In this document: one piece after another, positions 34,406-43,500 of the stretch | Position numbering within the stretch: position 1 is the first letter of the stretch | How the letters are laid out: each line of letters starts with the position of its first letter | Assembly (NCBI RefSeq): GCF_010367455.1 | Contig: NZ_WRPR01000077.1 | Location: forward strand, 62,001-126,000 | Direction of reading: 5' to 3' | From: Candidatus Laterigemmans baculatus | Lineage (GTDB): Bacteria > Planctomycetota > Planctomycetia > Pirellulales > Pirellulaceae | DNA: 64,000 nucleotides | Notes under the pieces: generated by a model | Seen by the model: the letters and a program-made list of their open reading frames with translations, nothing else | The model's database searches: none | What the model was told of the DNA's origin: nothing | Made by a program: the position numbers and the translations under genes

Positions 34406-35206
34406 ATGAATCGATTGACCCGCCCCGGTTCGGCCGGCCGCACGGCACCCCCGCAACAGGCCCTCCAGGAACCTTTCGCTTCCGGAGGTGGGAGACGCGG
34501 TAGCTCGCCGCTGAGCTATTTTCTGCCGGTTCGCTATGAGCCGAACTACAAGTACCCGCTGATCGTCTGGCTGCATCAGGACGGGGCGGGGGAGCGGCAG
34601 GTCGCCGAGGTCATGCCCCACCTGAGTCTGCAGAATTACGTCGCCGTGGGAGTCCGCGGAACGCGAGCCTGCGACGCCGCCGGGCACCGTTTTCAGTGGC
34701 TGCAGTCGCCGCTCGGAACCGCGATTGCCGAGGAGGCAATCTTCGAAGCGATCGAGGCGGCCCAGTCGCGGTACTCGATCAATCCCGAACGCATCTACTT
34801 GGCCGGCTACCGCGAGGGAGGCACGATGGCCCTTCGCGTCGGCTTGCGAAACGCCGCGGCGGTCGATGGTTCGCGGGCGATCGACGGGGTGATCAGCCTC
34901 GACGGAGCGCTGCCGCGTGGCGGCCGGCCGCTTGCGAATCTCGAGGCCGCTCGCCAGCTGGCCATCCTCTCGGCCGTCGCGATCGAGGGTTCCCAGTATC
35001 CGATGCAAACGGTCTGCGAAGACCTGCGTCTGTGGCATGCCGCTCGAATGAAGATGGACATGCGGCAGTACACGGTCGATGATGCGATGGTCACCGAAGT
35101 CCTTCGCGACGTGAACGCGTGGATCATGGCCCGCGTCACCGGCCAAGCATCGCCGATGGATGTCGCGGATTACGATACGCTGCCGGTCGAGTTTTCCACG
35201 AACTGA
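34406..35206 (+). CDS. Alpha/beta-hydrolase-fold protein lacking the Ser nucleophile
   Basis: A 266-aa protein resembling the phospholipase/carboxylesterase (YpfH-like) branch. PLIVWLHQDGAGE forms the first strand and oxyanion loop, and RYSINPERIYLAGYREGGTMALRV is the nucleophile elbow region, cited here in parts: INPERIYLAGY and REGGTMAL. The elbow reads G-Y-R-E-G instead of G-x-S-x-G, so the catalytic serine is replaced by arginine. A C-terminal catalytic His is not evident. No signal peptide is visible. It is 16 nt from the response regulator downstream, so the two may form an operon; a binding role is possible. Confidence 0.7.
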   Translation: MNRLTRPGSAGRTAPPQQALQEPFASGGGRRGSSPLSYFLPVRYEPNYKYPLIVWLHQDGAGERQVAEVMPHLSLQNYVAVGVRGTRACDAAGHRFQWLQSPLGTAIAEEAIFEAIEAAQSRYSINPERIYLAGYREGGTMALRVGLRNAAAVDGSRAIDGVISLDGALPRGGRPLANLEAARQLAILSAVAIEGSQYPMQTVCEDLRLWHAARMKMDMRQYTVDDAMVTEVLRDVNAWIMARVTGQASPMDVADYDTLPVEFSTN

Positions 35207-35222
35207 GCCAATCGAGTAGATC

Positions 35223-35681
35223 ATGACGTCCGACAGCGCAGACTCCCGCAGCGATGCGCCACTCCCGAAGTCGTCTCCCCCGAATTCGTCGGCGTCGGCC
35301 GGTCCCAAAGTGCTGCTGGTCGACGACGATTTCGAGATCGTCGACTCGATCCGGTATGCCCTGGAAGGGGAAGGCTACGAGGTGATCGTCGCCCGCGATG
35401 GGAACCAGGGGGTCGCGCTGGCCGAGCGGGAGAACCCCGACCTGATGATCTTGGACATGATGATGCCCAAGCGGAGCGGGTTCCTGGTGCTCGAGAAACT
35501 GCGCCGCTCGCGCGAGCTGCCGCTGCCAGTGATCATGATCACCGGCAACGAGGGGAGCCGCCACAAAGCCTATGCCGAGCTGCTCGGGGTCAGCGACTAC
35601 ATCCGCAAACCGTTCGCCATGGAGCGGCTGGTCGAAGCGGTCCGCCGGCTGCTAGCCGAATCGACCGGCGGGACCGAGTAA
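35223..35681 (+). CDS. Single-domain response regulator, 152 aa
   Basis: A CheY-like receiver domain preceded by a 26-residue Ser/Pro-rich disordered N-terminus. Acidic pocket VDDD (33-36), phosphate acceptor D78 (LMILDMMMPK), T107 (IMITGN) and K129 (IRKPF) are all present, so it should be phosphorylatable. No output domain. It starts with ATG at 35223, 16 nt after the hydrolase-like gene. No histidine kinase is nearby, so the partner is elsewhere. Confidence 0.93.
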   Translation: MTSDSADSRSDAPLPKSSPPNSSASAGPKVLLVDDDFEIVDSIRYALEGEGYEVIVARDGNQGVALAERENPDLMILDMMMPKRSGFLVLEKLRRSRELPLPVIMITGNEGSRHKAYAELLGVSDYIRKPFAMERLVEAVRRLLAESTGGTE

Positions 35682-35712
35682 GCAGCGGCCTGACGCTAGC
35701 GTGAATATTTCA

Positions 35713-35815
35713 TCAGCCGCCACGCGCTAGCGTCCGGTTGTCTGGGCGTTTTCGGAAACCGGGGGCTAGCGCCCGGCGGCTGATGAATAATTCGGGCTAG
35801 AAGCCCGGCGGCTGA
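35713..35815. repeat. GCTAGC cluster: B-A element plus variant A arm
   Basis: 35713-35783 is the two-arm element in inverted orientation (type B arm first, inverted type A arm second). 35792-35815 is an inverted arm whose loop reads TAGA instead of GCTA while GGGC/AGCCC pairing is kept (CGGGCTAGAAGCCCGG). Confidence 0.85.
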
Positions 35816-35849
35816 TATGTTTCCGTGAGCCTTCCATTTCGAGTTAGGC

Positions 35850-36317
35850 ATGCAGATGCCCGCCTCCACGAACCACCCTTCTTCCCGCGACGCGACTTGG
35901 TGGTTGCCGGTCGCTGGCGGCGTACTGGGGGGGCTGGGGGTATTGATCGGAGCGGGCGTTGCGCATGGGCTGGGCGATTGGCTAGCCGAGCAGGGGATGG
36001 CGGCGGAGCTGATTCCGCGGCGGTTGGCTCAGGCCGACACGGCGGTCCGCTATCACTTGATCCACAGCGTCCTGCTGTTGGTGCTGTTTGCGCTCCGCGA
36101 TTCGCTCGGTCGCCGCGGCGTCTTTTGGGCCGGGCTGTTGATGGTGGCCGGGATCGTGCTGTTCAGCGGCAGTCTGTACCTGCTGGTGCTGCTCGACCAG
36201 CCGCGATTTGGAGCGGTCACGCCGTTTGGAGGGATGAGCTGGATCGTCGCCTGGATCGTGATCGCCGTCGCCGGGTTTCGGGCCCGTTCGGATGTTGCAT
36301 CAGCCACCGGGCGCTAG
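35850..36317 (+). CDS. DUF423 family membrane protein, 155 aa
   Basis: Four membrane helices. The family pattern is clear: GAGVAHGLGDWL in helix 1, TAVRYHLIHSVLLLVLF in the second helix, GIVLFSGSLYLLVLLD in the third and GAVTPFGGMSWIVAWIVIA in the fourth. The function of DUF423 is unknown. The last six residues (ASATGR) and the TAG stop are coded by a GCTAGC repeat arm (36300-36326), so the repeat has replaced the original gene end. The N-terminal 15 residues are an extension before the first helix. Confidence 0.87.
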   Translation: MQMPASTNHPSSRDATWWLPVAGGVLGGLGVLIGAGVAHGLGDWLAEQGMAAELIPRRLAQADTAVRYHLIHSVLLLVLFALRDSLGRRGVFWAGLLMVAGIVLFSGSLYLLVLLDQPRFGAVTPFGGMSWIVAWIVIAVAGFRARSDVASATGR

Positions 36318-36326
36318 CCCCTGGTT
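36300..36326. repeat. GCTAGC-family single A arm overlapping a gene end
   Basis: A type A arm with two changes relative to the others, CCG to CCA on the left and CGG to TGG on the right, which keep pairing in the outer stem. It supplies the last codons and TAG stop of the DUF423 gene. Confidence 0.85.
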
Positions 36327-36350
36327 CCCGAACACGCCGCGCTTAATACG

Positions 36351-36480
36351 TCACCCTCCCCCCGGGAGGGTCGCGAGGAACGAGCGGGGAGGGCAATGGG
36401 TGTCTGGCGGTTCTGGACGCTGGTTAATTCGGCTAGCCCTCCCCGGGCCTAAGAGCCCGACCCTCCCGGGGGGAGGGTGA
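36351..36480. repeat. Full CACCCTCCC element, X end then Y end
   Basis: Left X end: hairpin TCACCCTCCC / GGGAGGGTCG, then GCGAGGAACGAGCGGGGAGG. Right end is an inverted Y end: CCCTCCCCGGGCCTAAGAGC, then hairpin to GGGAGGGTGA at 36480. Length 130 nt, the same as the copy at 25538-25667 but in opposite orientation with a different centre. Confidence 0.88.
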
Positions 36481-36495
36481 TGGAGACACGTTCCC

Positions 36496-36538
36496 GCACA
36501 AATTGTGCGGTTGCGAGGGATCGCGATTTCGCTATATT
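36496..36538 (+). promoter_or_regulatory. Putative rpmB promoter with upstream palindrome
   Basis: TTGCGA at 36511-36516 and TATATT at 36533-36538 with a 16-nt spacer make a plausible sigma-70 promoter. Just upstream, GCACAAATTGTGC (36496-36508) is a perfect 6-1-6 palindrome, a possible operator. The leader would be about 95 nt. Confidence 0.45.
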
Positions 36539-36560
36539 CCGGGGCTCTGCCGATATGTGC

Positions 36561-36585
36561 GGCGCCCTTCGGGGACGCCCTTTTT
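36561..36585 (+). terminator. UUCG-loop terminator-like hairpin in the rpmB leader
   Basis: GGCGCCC (36561-36567), loop TTCG, GGG (36572-36574), one bulged A, CGCC (36576-36579), then C and five T (36581-36585). This is a strong stem with an extra-stable cUUCGg tetraloop and a T-run. It lies 55 nt before rpmB. It either ends upstream transcripts or acts as an attenuator within the leader. Confidence 0.65.
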
Positions 36586-36640
36586 GATAACTGAGACACA
36601 CGCCAGCCTTTGATTGGCTGTATTTTTGGAGCTTGATGCG

Positions 36641-36910
36641 ATGGCCCGCCAATGCGAGACCTGCGGCAAGAAAGTTCAGATGGGCAACCGCGTTGAGACT
36701 CGCGGTAAAGCCAAGTACCTGGGCGGGGTCGGTACCAAGATCACCGGCATCACGCGGCGGAAGTTCGTCCCCAACTTGCAGCGCGTCCACGTGACGATGC
36801 CCAGCGGCGAGAACAAGACGGTGCGGGTTTGCACCCAGTGCCTCCGCAGCGGCGCGGTCCGCAAGACGGTCAAGCAAAAGCCGTTCTCGATGGCGGTCGC
36901 CAAGAAGTAA
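36641..36910 (+). CDS. rpmB: 50S ribosomal protein bL28
   Basis: An 89-residue zinc-type L28. The frame opens at 36614, but MARQCETCGKKVQMGNRV at the ATG 36641 is the family start; GGAG lies 12 nt upstream. It has the CxxC pair near the N-terminus (CETC) and CTQC near residue 66, the zinc-ribbon form, and the family middle RRKFVPNLQRVHV. The gene lies 25 nt before gatC, and is likely to be the first gene of an rpmB-gatCAB transcript controlled by the leader hairpin at 36561-36585. Confidence 0.95.
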   Translation: MARQCETCGKKVQMGNRVETRGKAKYLGGVGTKITGITRRKFVPNLQRVHVTMPSGENKTVRVCTQCLRSGAVRKTVKQKPFSMAVAKK

Positions 36911-36935
36911 GCCGTCTCCCTGAGGTCGCGCGGAT

Positions 36936-37232
36936 ATGTCACTCAGTGGTGCGGATGTCCGGAAGCTGGCGTTGCTTGCTCGGCTCGAATTGTCCGACGC
37001 GGAAGTCGCAGTGCTCGGGCCTCAGCTCGCGCGGATTCTGGACTTCGTCGAGCAGCTTTCGGAGCTGGACACCGAGGAGGTGGAGCCGATGACGACGGCG
37101 CTCGACGTCGTCAATCGCTGGGCGCCGGACAAGCTGCATCGGAGCTTGACGGTCGATGAAGCCTTGGCGGCGGCTCCGCGTCGCGATGAGTCGTGCTTCC
37201 TCGTTCCGCCCGTTTTGGGTCCCGCTCACTGA
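36936..37232 (+). CDS. gatC: Asp/Glu-tRNA amidotransferase subunit C
   Basis: Small subunit holding GatA and GatB together. The 98 residues show VRKLALLARLELSDAEVA, ILDFVEQLSELDTEEVEPM and the C-terminal RRDESCFLVPPVL, all typical. Directly followed by gatA after 34 nt. The GatCAB complex converts misacylated Glu-tRNA(Gln) and/or Asp-tRNA(Asn) to the amide form, replacing a missing direct synthetase. Confidence 0.93.
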   Translation: MSLSGADVRKLALLARLELSDAEVAVLGPQLARILDFVEQLSELDTEEVEPMTTALDVVNRWAPDKLHRSLTVDEALAAAPRRDESCFLVPPVLGPAH

Positions 37233-37266
37233 CCCTGGCTCCATCGATTCTCCGCTCGCTGACCTC

Positions 37267-38754
37267 ATGAGCATTCCTCTCGACTCCGCCACCGAGCTGC
37301 TGCGATTGCAGGCCGCTGGCGAGCTCTCCGCCGTCCAGATCACCCAGGCGGCCCTGGACCGCATCGCGGCGACCGAGCCGCAGATTTCGGCCTTCACGCA
37401 CCGGGCTGACGAAGCGGCGATCGCCGCGGCTGAGAAAATTGACCGCGACCGCTCGGCCGGTCTTCCGCTCGGCCCGCTCGCCGGAATTCCAGTCGCTGTC
37501 AAGGATGTGCTCTGCACCCGCGACATGCCGACGACGTGCTCGTCCAAGATGCTCGCCGGCTACCATTCGCCCTACGACGCGACGGTGGTCGCGCGGCTGC
37601 GGCAAGCCGGTGCCGTGCTGGTCGGCAAGACGAACATGGACGAGTTCGCGATGGGGGCCAGCACCGAGACGAGCGCGATGGGCGTCACCGGTAATCCCTG
37701 GGATCCCTCGCGGACGCCGGGGGGCAGCAGCGGTGGAGCGGCCGCAGTCGTGGCGGCGGGGAACTGTCCGCTGAGCCTCGGCAGCGACACCGGTGGATCG
37801 ATCCGCCAGCCGGCCGCGTTCTGCTCGCTGACCGGGATGAAGCCCACCTACGGACGCGTCAGCCGCTACGGGTTGGTGGCGTTTGCCAGCAGCCTCGACC
37901 AGGTCGGGCCGATGGCATGGACGGTCGAGGACGCAGCGCTGCTGCTGCAAGTGATCAGCGGTTTTGATCCGGCCGACTCGACCTCGCTCGACGAGAGCGT
38001 GCCCAACTTTGCCAGCGACGTCGCCGCGACCGACGTGCGGGGGCTGCGGATTGGCGTGCTCCGCGACTCGCTGGACCAGGAGGGACTCGAGCCGGAGGTT
38101 CGCCGCGCGGTGCTCGAAGCGATCGATGTCTATCGCTCGGCCGGAGCGGAGATCGTCGACGTCTCGCTGCCCCACAGCCACTACTGGGTCCCCACCTACT
38201 ATGTGATCGCTCCCTGCGAAGCGAGCAGCAACCTGTCGCGGTATGACGGCGCCCACTACGGTTACCGCGCGGCGATCAGCGACGCCGAAGCGGCCGAGCG
38301 GGGGCCGCTGCTGGCGACGTACTGCAAAAGTCGCGACGAAGGTTTTGGAGCCGAAGTCAAACGCCGCATCATGCTCGGCACCTACGCGCTGAGCACCGGG
38401 TACTACGACGCCTACTATCTCAAGGCGCTCAAGGTTCGGCGGCTGATTCGCGGCGACTTCGACGCAGCGTTCGCTCAGGCCGACGTGCTGCTCGGACCGG
38501 TGACGCCTTCGGCCGCGTTCCGGTTGGGGGAGAAGACCGACGACCCGCTCCAGATGTACTTGTGCGATCTGTTCACCGTCGGAGCCAACTTGGCTGGCAT
38601 CCCCGCGGTCTCGCTCCCGGCCGGCTTCACCGCCGAGGGATTGCCGCTGGGCGTTCAGCTGCAAGCCCCTCCGCTGCAGGAAGCTCGCTTGATCCGCGCC
38701 GGGGCAGCCTTCCAGAAGCTGACGACGCACCACGCCCAGAGGCCGACCCTATGA
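37267..38754 (+). CDS. gatA: Asp/Glu-tRNA amidotransferase subunit A
   Basis: Glutaminase subunit of GatCAB, an amidase-signature enzyme. The ATG at 37267 gives 495 aa; the frame is open upstream through gatC but out of its frame. Catalytic motifs: GIPVAVKDVL (Lys), PGGSSGGAAAVVAAGNCPL (cis-Ser) and GSDTGGSIRQPA (nucleophile Ser). FCSLTGMKPTYGRVSRYGLV and the C-terminal GVQLQAPPLQEARLI are also canonical. Ammonia is released from glutamine and passed to GatB. Confidence 0.96.
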   Translation: MSIPLDSATELLRLQAAGELSAVQITQAALDRIAATEPQISAFTHRADEAAIAAAEKIDRDRSAGLPLGPLAGIPVAVKDVLCTRDMPTTCSSKMLAGYHSPYDATVVARLRQAGAVLVGKTNMDEFAMGASTETSAMGVTGNPWDPSRTPGGSSGGAAAVVAAGNCPLSLGSDTGGSIRQPAAFCSLTGMKPTYGRVSRYGLVAFASSLDQVGPMAWTVEDAALLLQVISGFDPADSTSLDESVPNFASDVAATDVRGLRIGVLRDSLDQEGLEPEVRRAVLEAIDVYRSAGAEIVDVSLPHSHYWVPTYYVIAPCEASSNLSRYDGAHYGYRAAISDAEAAERGPLLATYCKSRDEGFGAEVKRRIMLGTYALSTGYYDAYYLKALKVRRLIRGDFDAAFAQADVLLGPVTPSAAFRLGEKTDDPLQMYLCDLFTVGANLAGIPAVSLPAGFTAEGLPLGVQLQAPPLQEARLIRAGAAFQKLTTHHAQRPTL

Positions 38755-38770
38755 GTTCGCGAGGATCGCT

Positions 38771-40255
38771 GTGAGCAGGCTGGATACCGAGCACCAGGTG
38801 GAGACGATCATCGGGCTCGAGGTGCACGTTCAGCTGCGGACGCAGACCAAGCTGTTCTGTCGCTGCAGCACCGAATTTGGCGCTCCGCCGAACACCCAGA
38901 CCTGTCCGGTGTGTCTCGGTTTGCCCGGAGCGCTGCCGGTGATCAACGAGCACGCGATCGAGCTGGCGATCCGCACCGGGCTGGCGCTGAACTGCGAGAT
39001 CCCGCCGCTGACGAAGTGGGATCGCAAGCAGTACTTCTATCCGGATCTGCCCAAGGGCTATCAAATCAGCCAGTTCGATCTGCCGATCTGCGCTGACGGA
39101 TTTCTGGAAATCACCGATCCGGCCGATGACACGCATACCCGCCGTATTCCGTTGGTCCGCGCCCACCTCGAAGAGGACGCGGGCAAGAGCATGCACGACG
39201 AAGCGGCGGGCATCTCCGACACCCGCATCGACCTCAACCGCTGCGGCACGCCGCTGCTCGAAATCGTCACCCAGCCGGCGATGCGTTCGGCTGCCGAGGC
39301 ACGGGCGTTCTTGAGCGAGCTGAAGCTGCTGCTGACCCACCTGGGCGTCTCCGATTGCGAGATGCAGGAAGGGAGCTTGCGGGTCGACGCCAACGTCAAT
39401 CTGCACATCGAAGCCGACGGCAAAGAGATTGCGACGCCGATCGTCGAGATCAAGAACATGAACAGCTTTCGGGCGGTCGAGCGGGCGATCGAGTACGAAG
39501 TCCGTCGCCAGTACATCGACTGGGAAGACACCGGCGAGACGATCGAAGACCGTGCCAAGCAGACGCGGGGTTGGGACGATGCGGCCGAAGCGACGTTTGC
39601 CCAGCGGGAGAAAGAAGAGTCGGCCGATTATCGCTACTTTCCCGATCCCGACCTGCTGCCGGTGCGGTTGCCGCGCGAGCGGATCGAAGCGGCCCAAGCG
39701 ACCCTCGGCGAACTGCCGGCGGCGACCCGCCAGCGGCTGCAGTCGCAGTACGACATCAAGGCCTACGACGCCGACGTGATCGTCAACCAAGGCCCGGCGA
39801 TGATCGCCTACTTCGAAACCACCGCCGAAACCGCCGGCGACGGGCGACGGGCCAGCGCCTGGATGCAGCAAGACGTGATGCGCTCCCTCAAGGAGAGCGA
39901 CTGGGAGATTGGGACCTTTCCGATTCCCGCGATCGATCTCGGTCGGCTGCTCCGGAAAGTCGACGCCGGTGAGCTCGACAACGCTCGAGCCCGCGACGTC
40001 TTTCAGTACATGCTCGAGAACGATACCGACGCCGAGGGAGCGATCGAAGCGCTCGGCATCGTGGCGGTCGACGCTGGCGAGATCGAAGCCCTCTGCCGAG
40101 AGCTGCTCGAAGCCAACCCCAAAGTCGTCGAACAAGTCCGCGGCGGCAAAGAGCAAGCGATCGGGGCGCTGATCGGCCAAGCCAAAAAGAAAAACCCCAA
40201 CGCCAACCCGCAGCAAGTCAAAGAGACGTGCCTGCGGATGATCCGCGAAGGGTAG
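38771..40255 (+). CDS. gatB: Asp/Glu-tRNA amidotransferase subunit B
   Basis: Kinase/transamidase subunit. It starts with GTG at 38771 and has 494 aa. TIIGLEVHVQLRTQTKLFC, the zinc site CPVCLGLPGALP, KQYFYPDLPKGYQISQFDLP and the C-terminal QKeyn-like helical domain ending KKKNPNANPQQVKETCLRMI are typical. It ends the gat operon. A CACCCTCCC element and the convergent giant TPR gene follow. Confidence 0.96.
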   Translation: MSRLDTEHQVETIIGLEVHVQLRTQTKLFCRCSTEFGAPPNTQTCPVCLGLPGALPVINEHAIELAIRTGLALNCEIPPLTKWDRKQYFYPDLPKGYQISQFDLPICADGFLEITDPADDTHTRRIPLVRAHLEEDAGKSMHDEAAGISDTRIDLNRCGTPLLEIVTQPAMRSAAEARAFLSELKLLLTHLGVSDCEMQEGSLRVDANVNLHIEADGKEIATPIVEIKNMNSFRAVERAIEYEVRRQYIDWEDTGETIEDRAKQTRGWDDAAEATFAQREKEESADYRYFPDPDLLPVRLPRERIEAAQATLGELPAATRQRLQSQYDIKAYDADVIVNQGPAMIAYFETTAETAGDGRRASAWMQQDVMRSLKESDWEIGTFPIPAIDLGRLLRKVDAGELDNARARDVFQYMLENDTDAEGAIEALGIVAVDAGEIEALCRELLEANPKVVEQVRGGKEQAIGALIGQAKKKNPNANPQQVKETCLRMIREG

Positions 40256-40292
40256 GGCGTTCGGTTCACGTGAGGGGGATCCGGAAATGGAC

Positions 40293-40482
40293 CCACCCTC
40301 CCCCCGGGAGGGTCGGGCTCTCAGGCCCGGGGAGGGACCGGTCGACGCTCGCGTGATGAGTGCGTGTGACCCTTTTTCCTCAACGAATTGGCTTCTTTTC
40401 TAACGGCTCAGCGGGGAGTTCAGGCCGAAGCCCACCGGCCCCTCCCCGCTCGTTCCTCGCGACCCTCCCGGGGGGAGGGTGA
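40293..40482. repeat. Full CACCCTCCC element, Y end then X end
   Basis: A 190-nt copy: Y end on the left (hairpin, then TCGGGCTCTCAGGCCCGGGG), inverted X end on the right (CCGCTCGTTCCTCGCGACCC). The centre (about 40336-40438) is longer than in the 130-nt copies and unrelated to them. It fills most of the 303-nt gap between convergent gatB and the giant TPR gene. Confidence 0.85.
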
Positions 40483-40558
40483 ACGTTTGGAACCGCCGCG
40501 GCGCTGTGCCCTGGGCTGATTTGTTTCTGCCCCTGCAGGGCGCTGGAGATGCTCCCCG

Positions 40559-43500
40559 CTACTGACTCTCGGCTTCCTTCAGCGACGCAGTGTCTTCCTT
40601 CAACGACTCCGGAATTTCTCTTGGCCAATCGCCTCGGAGGGTGGCGCCGCGGACGCGGGCTTCGACCTTGGCGGGCTCGAAGGTGAAGCCGATTCGCCGC
40701 TGATGCGATTCGGAGTGGGCATCGTTGTAGCGGTAGATCGGGACGCCGTTGAGCTCGAGCCGCAGATGGTCCTCCTCCATCACCATCCGCAGCTTGTTCC
40801 AGGCGTTCGCTTTCAGCGGGACGGTTCCGTCGTGCAGCTGGCCATCGAGGTCTTCGAGCAGGCGATGCGGTTCGGGACCCACATCGTTCCGGCGGCCGAC
40901 CTGTCCGAGCCAGCGAAGTCGGACGCCCTCGGGCTGGAGGACCATCGCGACTTCATCGAGCACCGGATGGACCTCGCAGGCACCATGTTCGTAGTAGAAC
41001 TCGTATTCCACTTGCTCGCCCGAATGCAGCGGTCGCATGTAGTGCAGCACCGGGTGCGGAATATTCGGCGACGAGCTTTGAACTCCTTTGAGTTCCCCCT
41101 CTTTCCACGCCCAGTGGATCTCGGTGGTCCTCACCTGCGGCGGGTTCGCGACCTCGAGATCTACGGGCTCGGCGACTTCAGCCGAACTGAGCAGCGATCC
41201 TGACTGCCAGGCGGTCCAGCCTCGCAGCCGTGGATCATCGAGGAGGGGAACTTCATCGAGGACTCGCGGAGTCCCTTCGATCGTGATCGCGTCGATCGGC
41301 GAGTGGAAATGGTAGAGGGCCTGCCAACCCAGGAACGGAAACGAAGTTCCCGCGTGCGTTTCACGGTAGATCGGCTGGTCGTTGATCAAGAGTTCCCACG
41401 TGTCACCCCGCACGCGGAGCCGCATCGCGTTTGCCACGCCTTTGTTGATCACGGTCTGCTTATAGACGGTGTGTTCTCGATTACCAAAAGCGTCGATCAA
41501 GATCGTGTCGTTGAAGCCTCGCGGGGACACGACGGCACCGGAGACGACGGCGCCGACCGGTTGCCAGCCCCCGTCGAACTGCTGCCAAGTGAGGTCGAAG
41601 TCGCCCCCGAGCGGCATGCGGAGGAAGACATAATCCTGGTATTGGCCGGATATGTGGGTGAGTTGGCGGGGGCCAGCGAGCCAACGGGTCGGAGCCACTG
41701 GCGTGCTGAACGATGGGACATCGGAGGCGATCGTCCAGATCGGCATCTCGGCGACCGATACCAGGTCGGGCTTGTCCGCGACCGCGACATGCAACGTATC
41801 GTTAACAAGTGCTTGTCCGCGGCCGTACGCGCTCCGCTTGCAGTGCAGCAGAAGCTGCTCAAGCATTTCGATCGCTTGGGCTGCGGTCGCTTCGCGATGG
41901 GCCGCGCTGACCGCCACCGCCAAATGCCCGACGTCGGGAATCTCCTTGCTGCCCATCTCCGCGGGCAGACGCTTGCGAATTGCGCCGGCAATTTCTTCCA
42001 GCAACTCCCGCGGGATTTCCCGGCCGGCATGATCCAGCGCCAATGCCAAGGCAACGTCCGCATTGTCGCGGTCATTGGACTGCATCGACCGCAGTTCGTC
42101 GATCAGCGATTCGAGTTTGCCGCCCCTCTCGGCCGCGGCTAGCAACATCGGGAAAACGCCCGAAAACGGCGCCGAACGGAGCCCCACGGGCTGATCCGCC
42201 ACGCTGATTTCGGCCGTCTCCACGATCGTTGCCGGAAGCGGCGGATACTTCTTGAAGCTCAAGTCCAAGCGAAGTGGTTCTTCGTCGGATGAAGAAAGCC
42301 ACAGCCCTCGAAGAGCGCTGTAGGAAGCGGCGTCGGGCAGCGAACGAACGGCGTGGACGATCTCAGCTCGCAGCATGTCAGAGCTCGGACTGTTGTACTC
42401 GACGAAGATCTGGTCGTGTCGCTGAAGCAGCCGCATGCCGATCGGGACAGCCGCCTCCGTGGCGAAGAACTCGGGCACGACGTCGGCCAGCAGCTCTTTC
42501 TCCATCCGGTCGCCGTAACCCCGGACCGGAGCATTGCGGCGGTGGCGGGCGGCGATCAGCTGCAGCACGCCGCGGTGGGCCGCTTCGACGTCACCTTGCT
42601 GGAGATCGAACGCGATGATCTTTCGGCCGAGCTTTTCGGTCGGAAAGCCGCTGTCGCGGCCGAAGACGCGGGGCTGACCTTCGCTGGCGAGCATCTGAGG
42701 CAGCAGCTGGCGGAGCACCTCGACCGCCGCCGGGGCGAGCGGCTCGGATTCCATCGCTGGCACGGCGGCATGGCTCGCCAGCAGCGTCGTGTAGGCATCG
42801 CTTTGGGAGCCGAGTAGCTCGGCGAGCCGCTCGAGCCGCGCTGCGTCGGACGCTTGCGGTTCGCCCTCGAGAGCCAACAGCACACGGGCGACTTCGGCGG
42901 CGGCCGCCGTTTCGGGATGGTCCGCGGCACGCTGCTGGAGAAGTTCGTCGAGCTCCTGCTGCCGCTCGGCTCGCACCGCCCACGCGGCCAACTCCGCCAA
43001 TCCACTGTCGTACTGCGGAGACGCGTTGGAGTCGCTGGCGTACCGTAGGGAGCGAGGATCGTCTTGCGGATCGCGAACCAAGTAGGCGTGCAGCCCACCG
43101 CTGTCGGCCGGCACGATTGCGTCCCGCAGCGCTTCGTACGCTGCTTCGGCGGAAACCTCATGCTCGCGCCAAACCTTCGAGAGCTGGACCAGTAACGTTC
43201 CGATGCGATGCTCCACGTCGGAGATCGGATCGGGAGTTTGCGACTGGTTGTAGAAGATGCCCGTGGAGTTGCGGTTGCTGCCGAGCATCAGCTCCGACGC
43301 GACTTGTCGCAGCGGAGGTCCTTCGCCGAGCGCCGCCCCGACCGCAGCGACCGAGAGCGGAGTGTTACTTTGTTCGATTGCGAGCTCGGCTAACTCCAGC
43401 GCCCACTCGGTTCGCTCGGCTGGGGAAAGCGTTTGCGGCGATGTCGCTTCCGCATCGGGCGGAGTGAGGATCTCCGCGGCCAACTGCTCGAGCGATTCGG

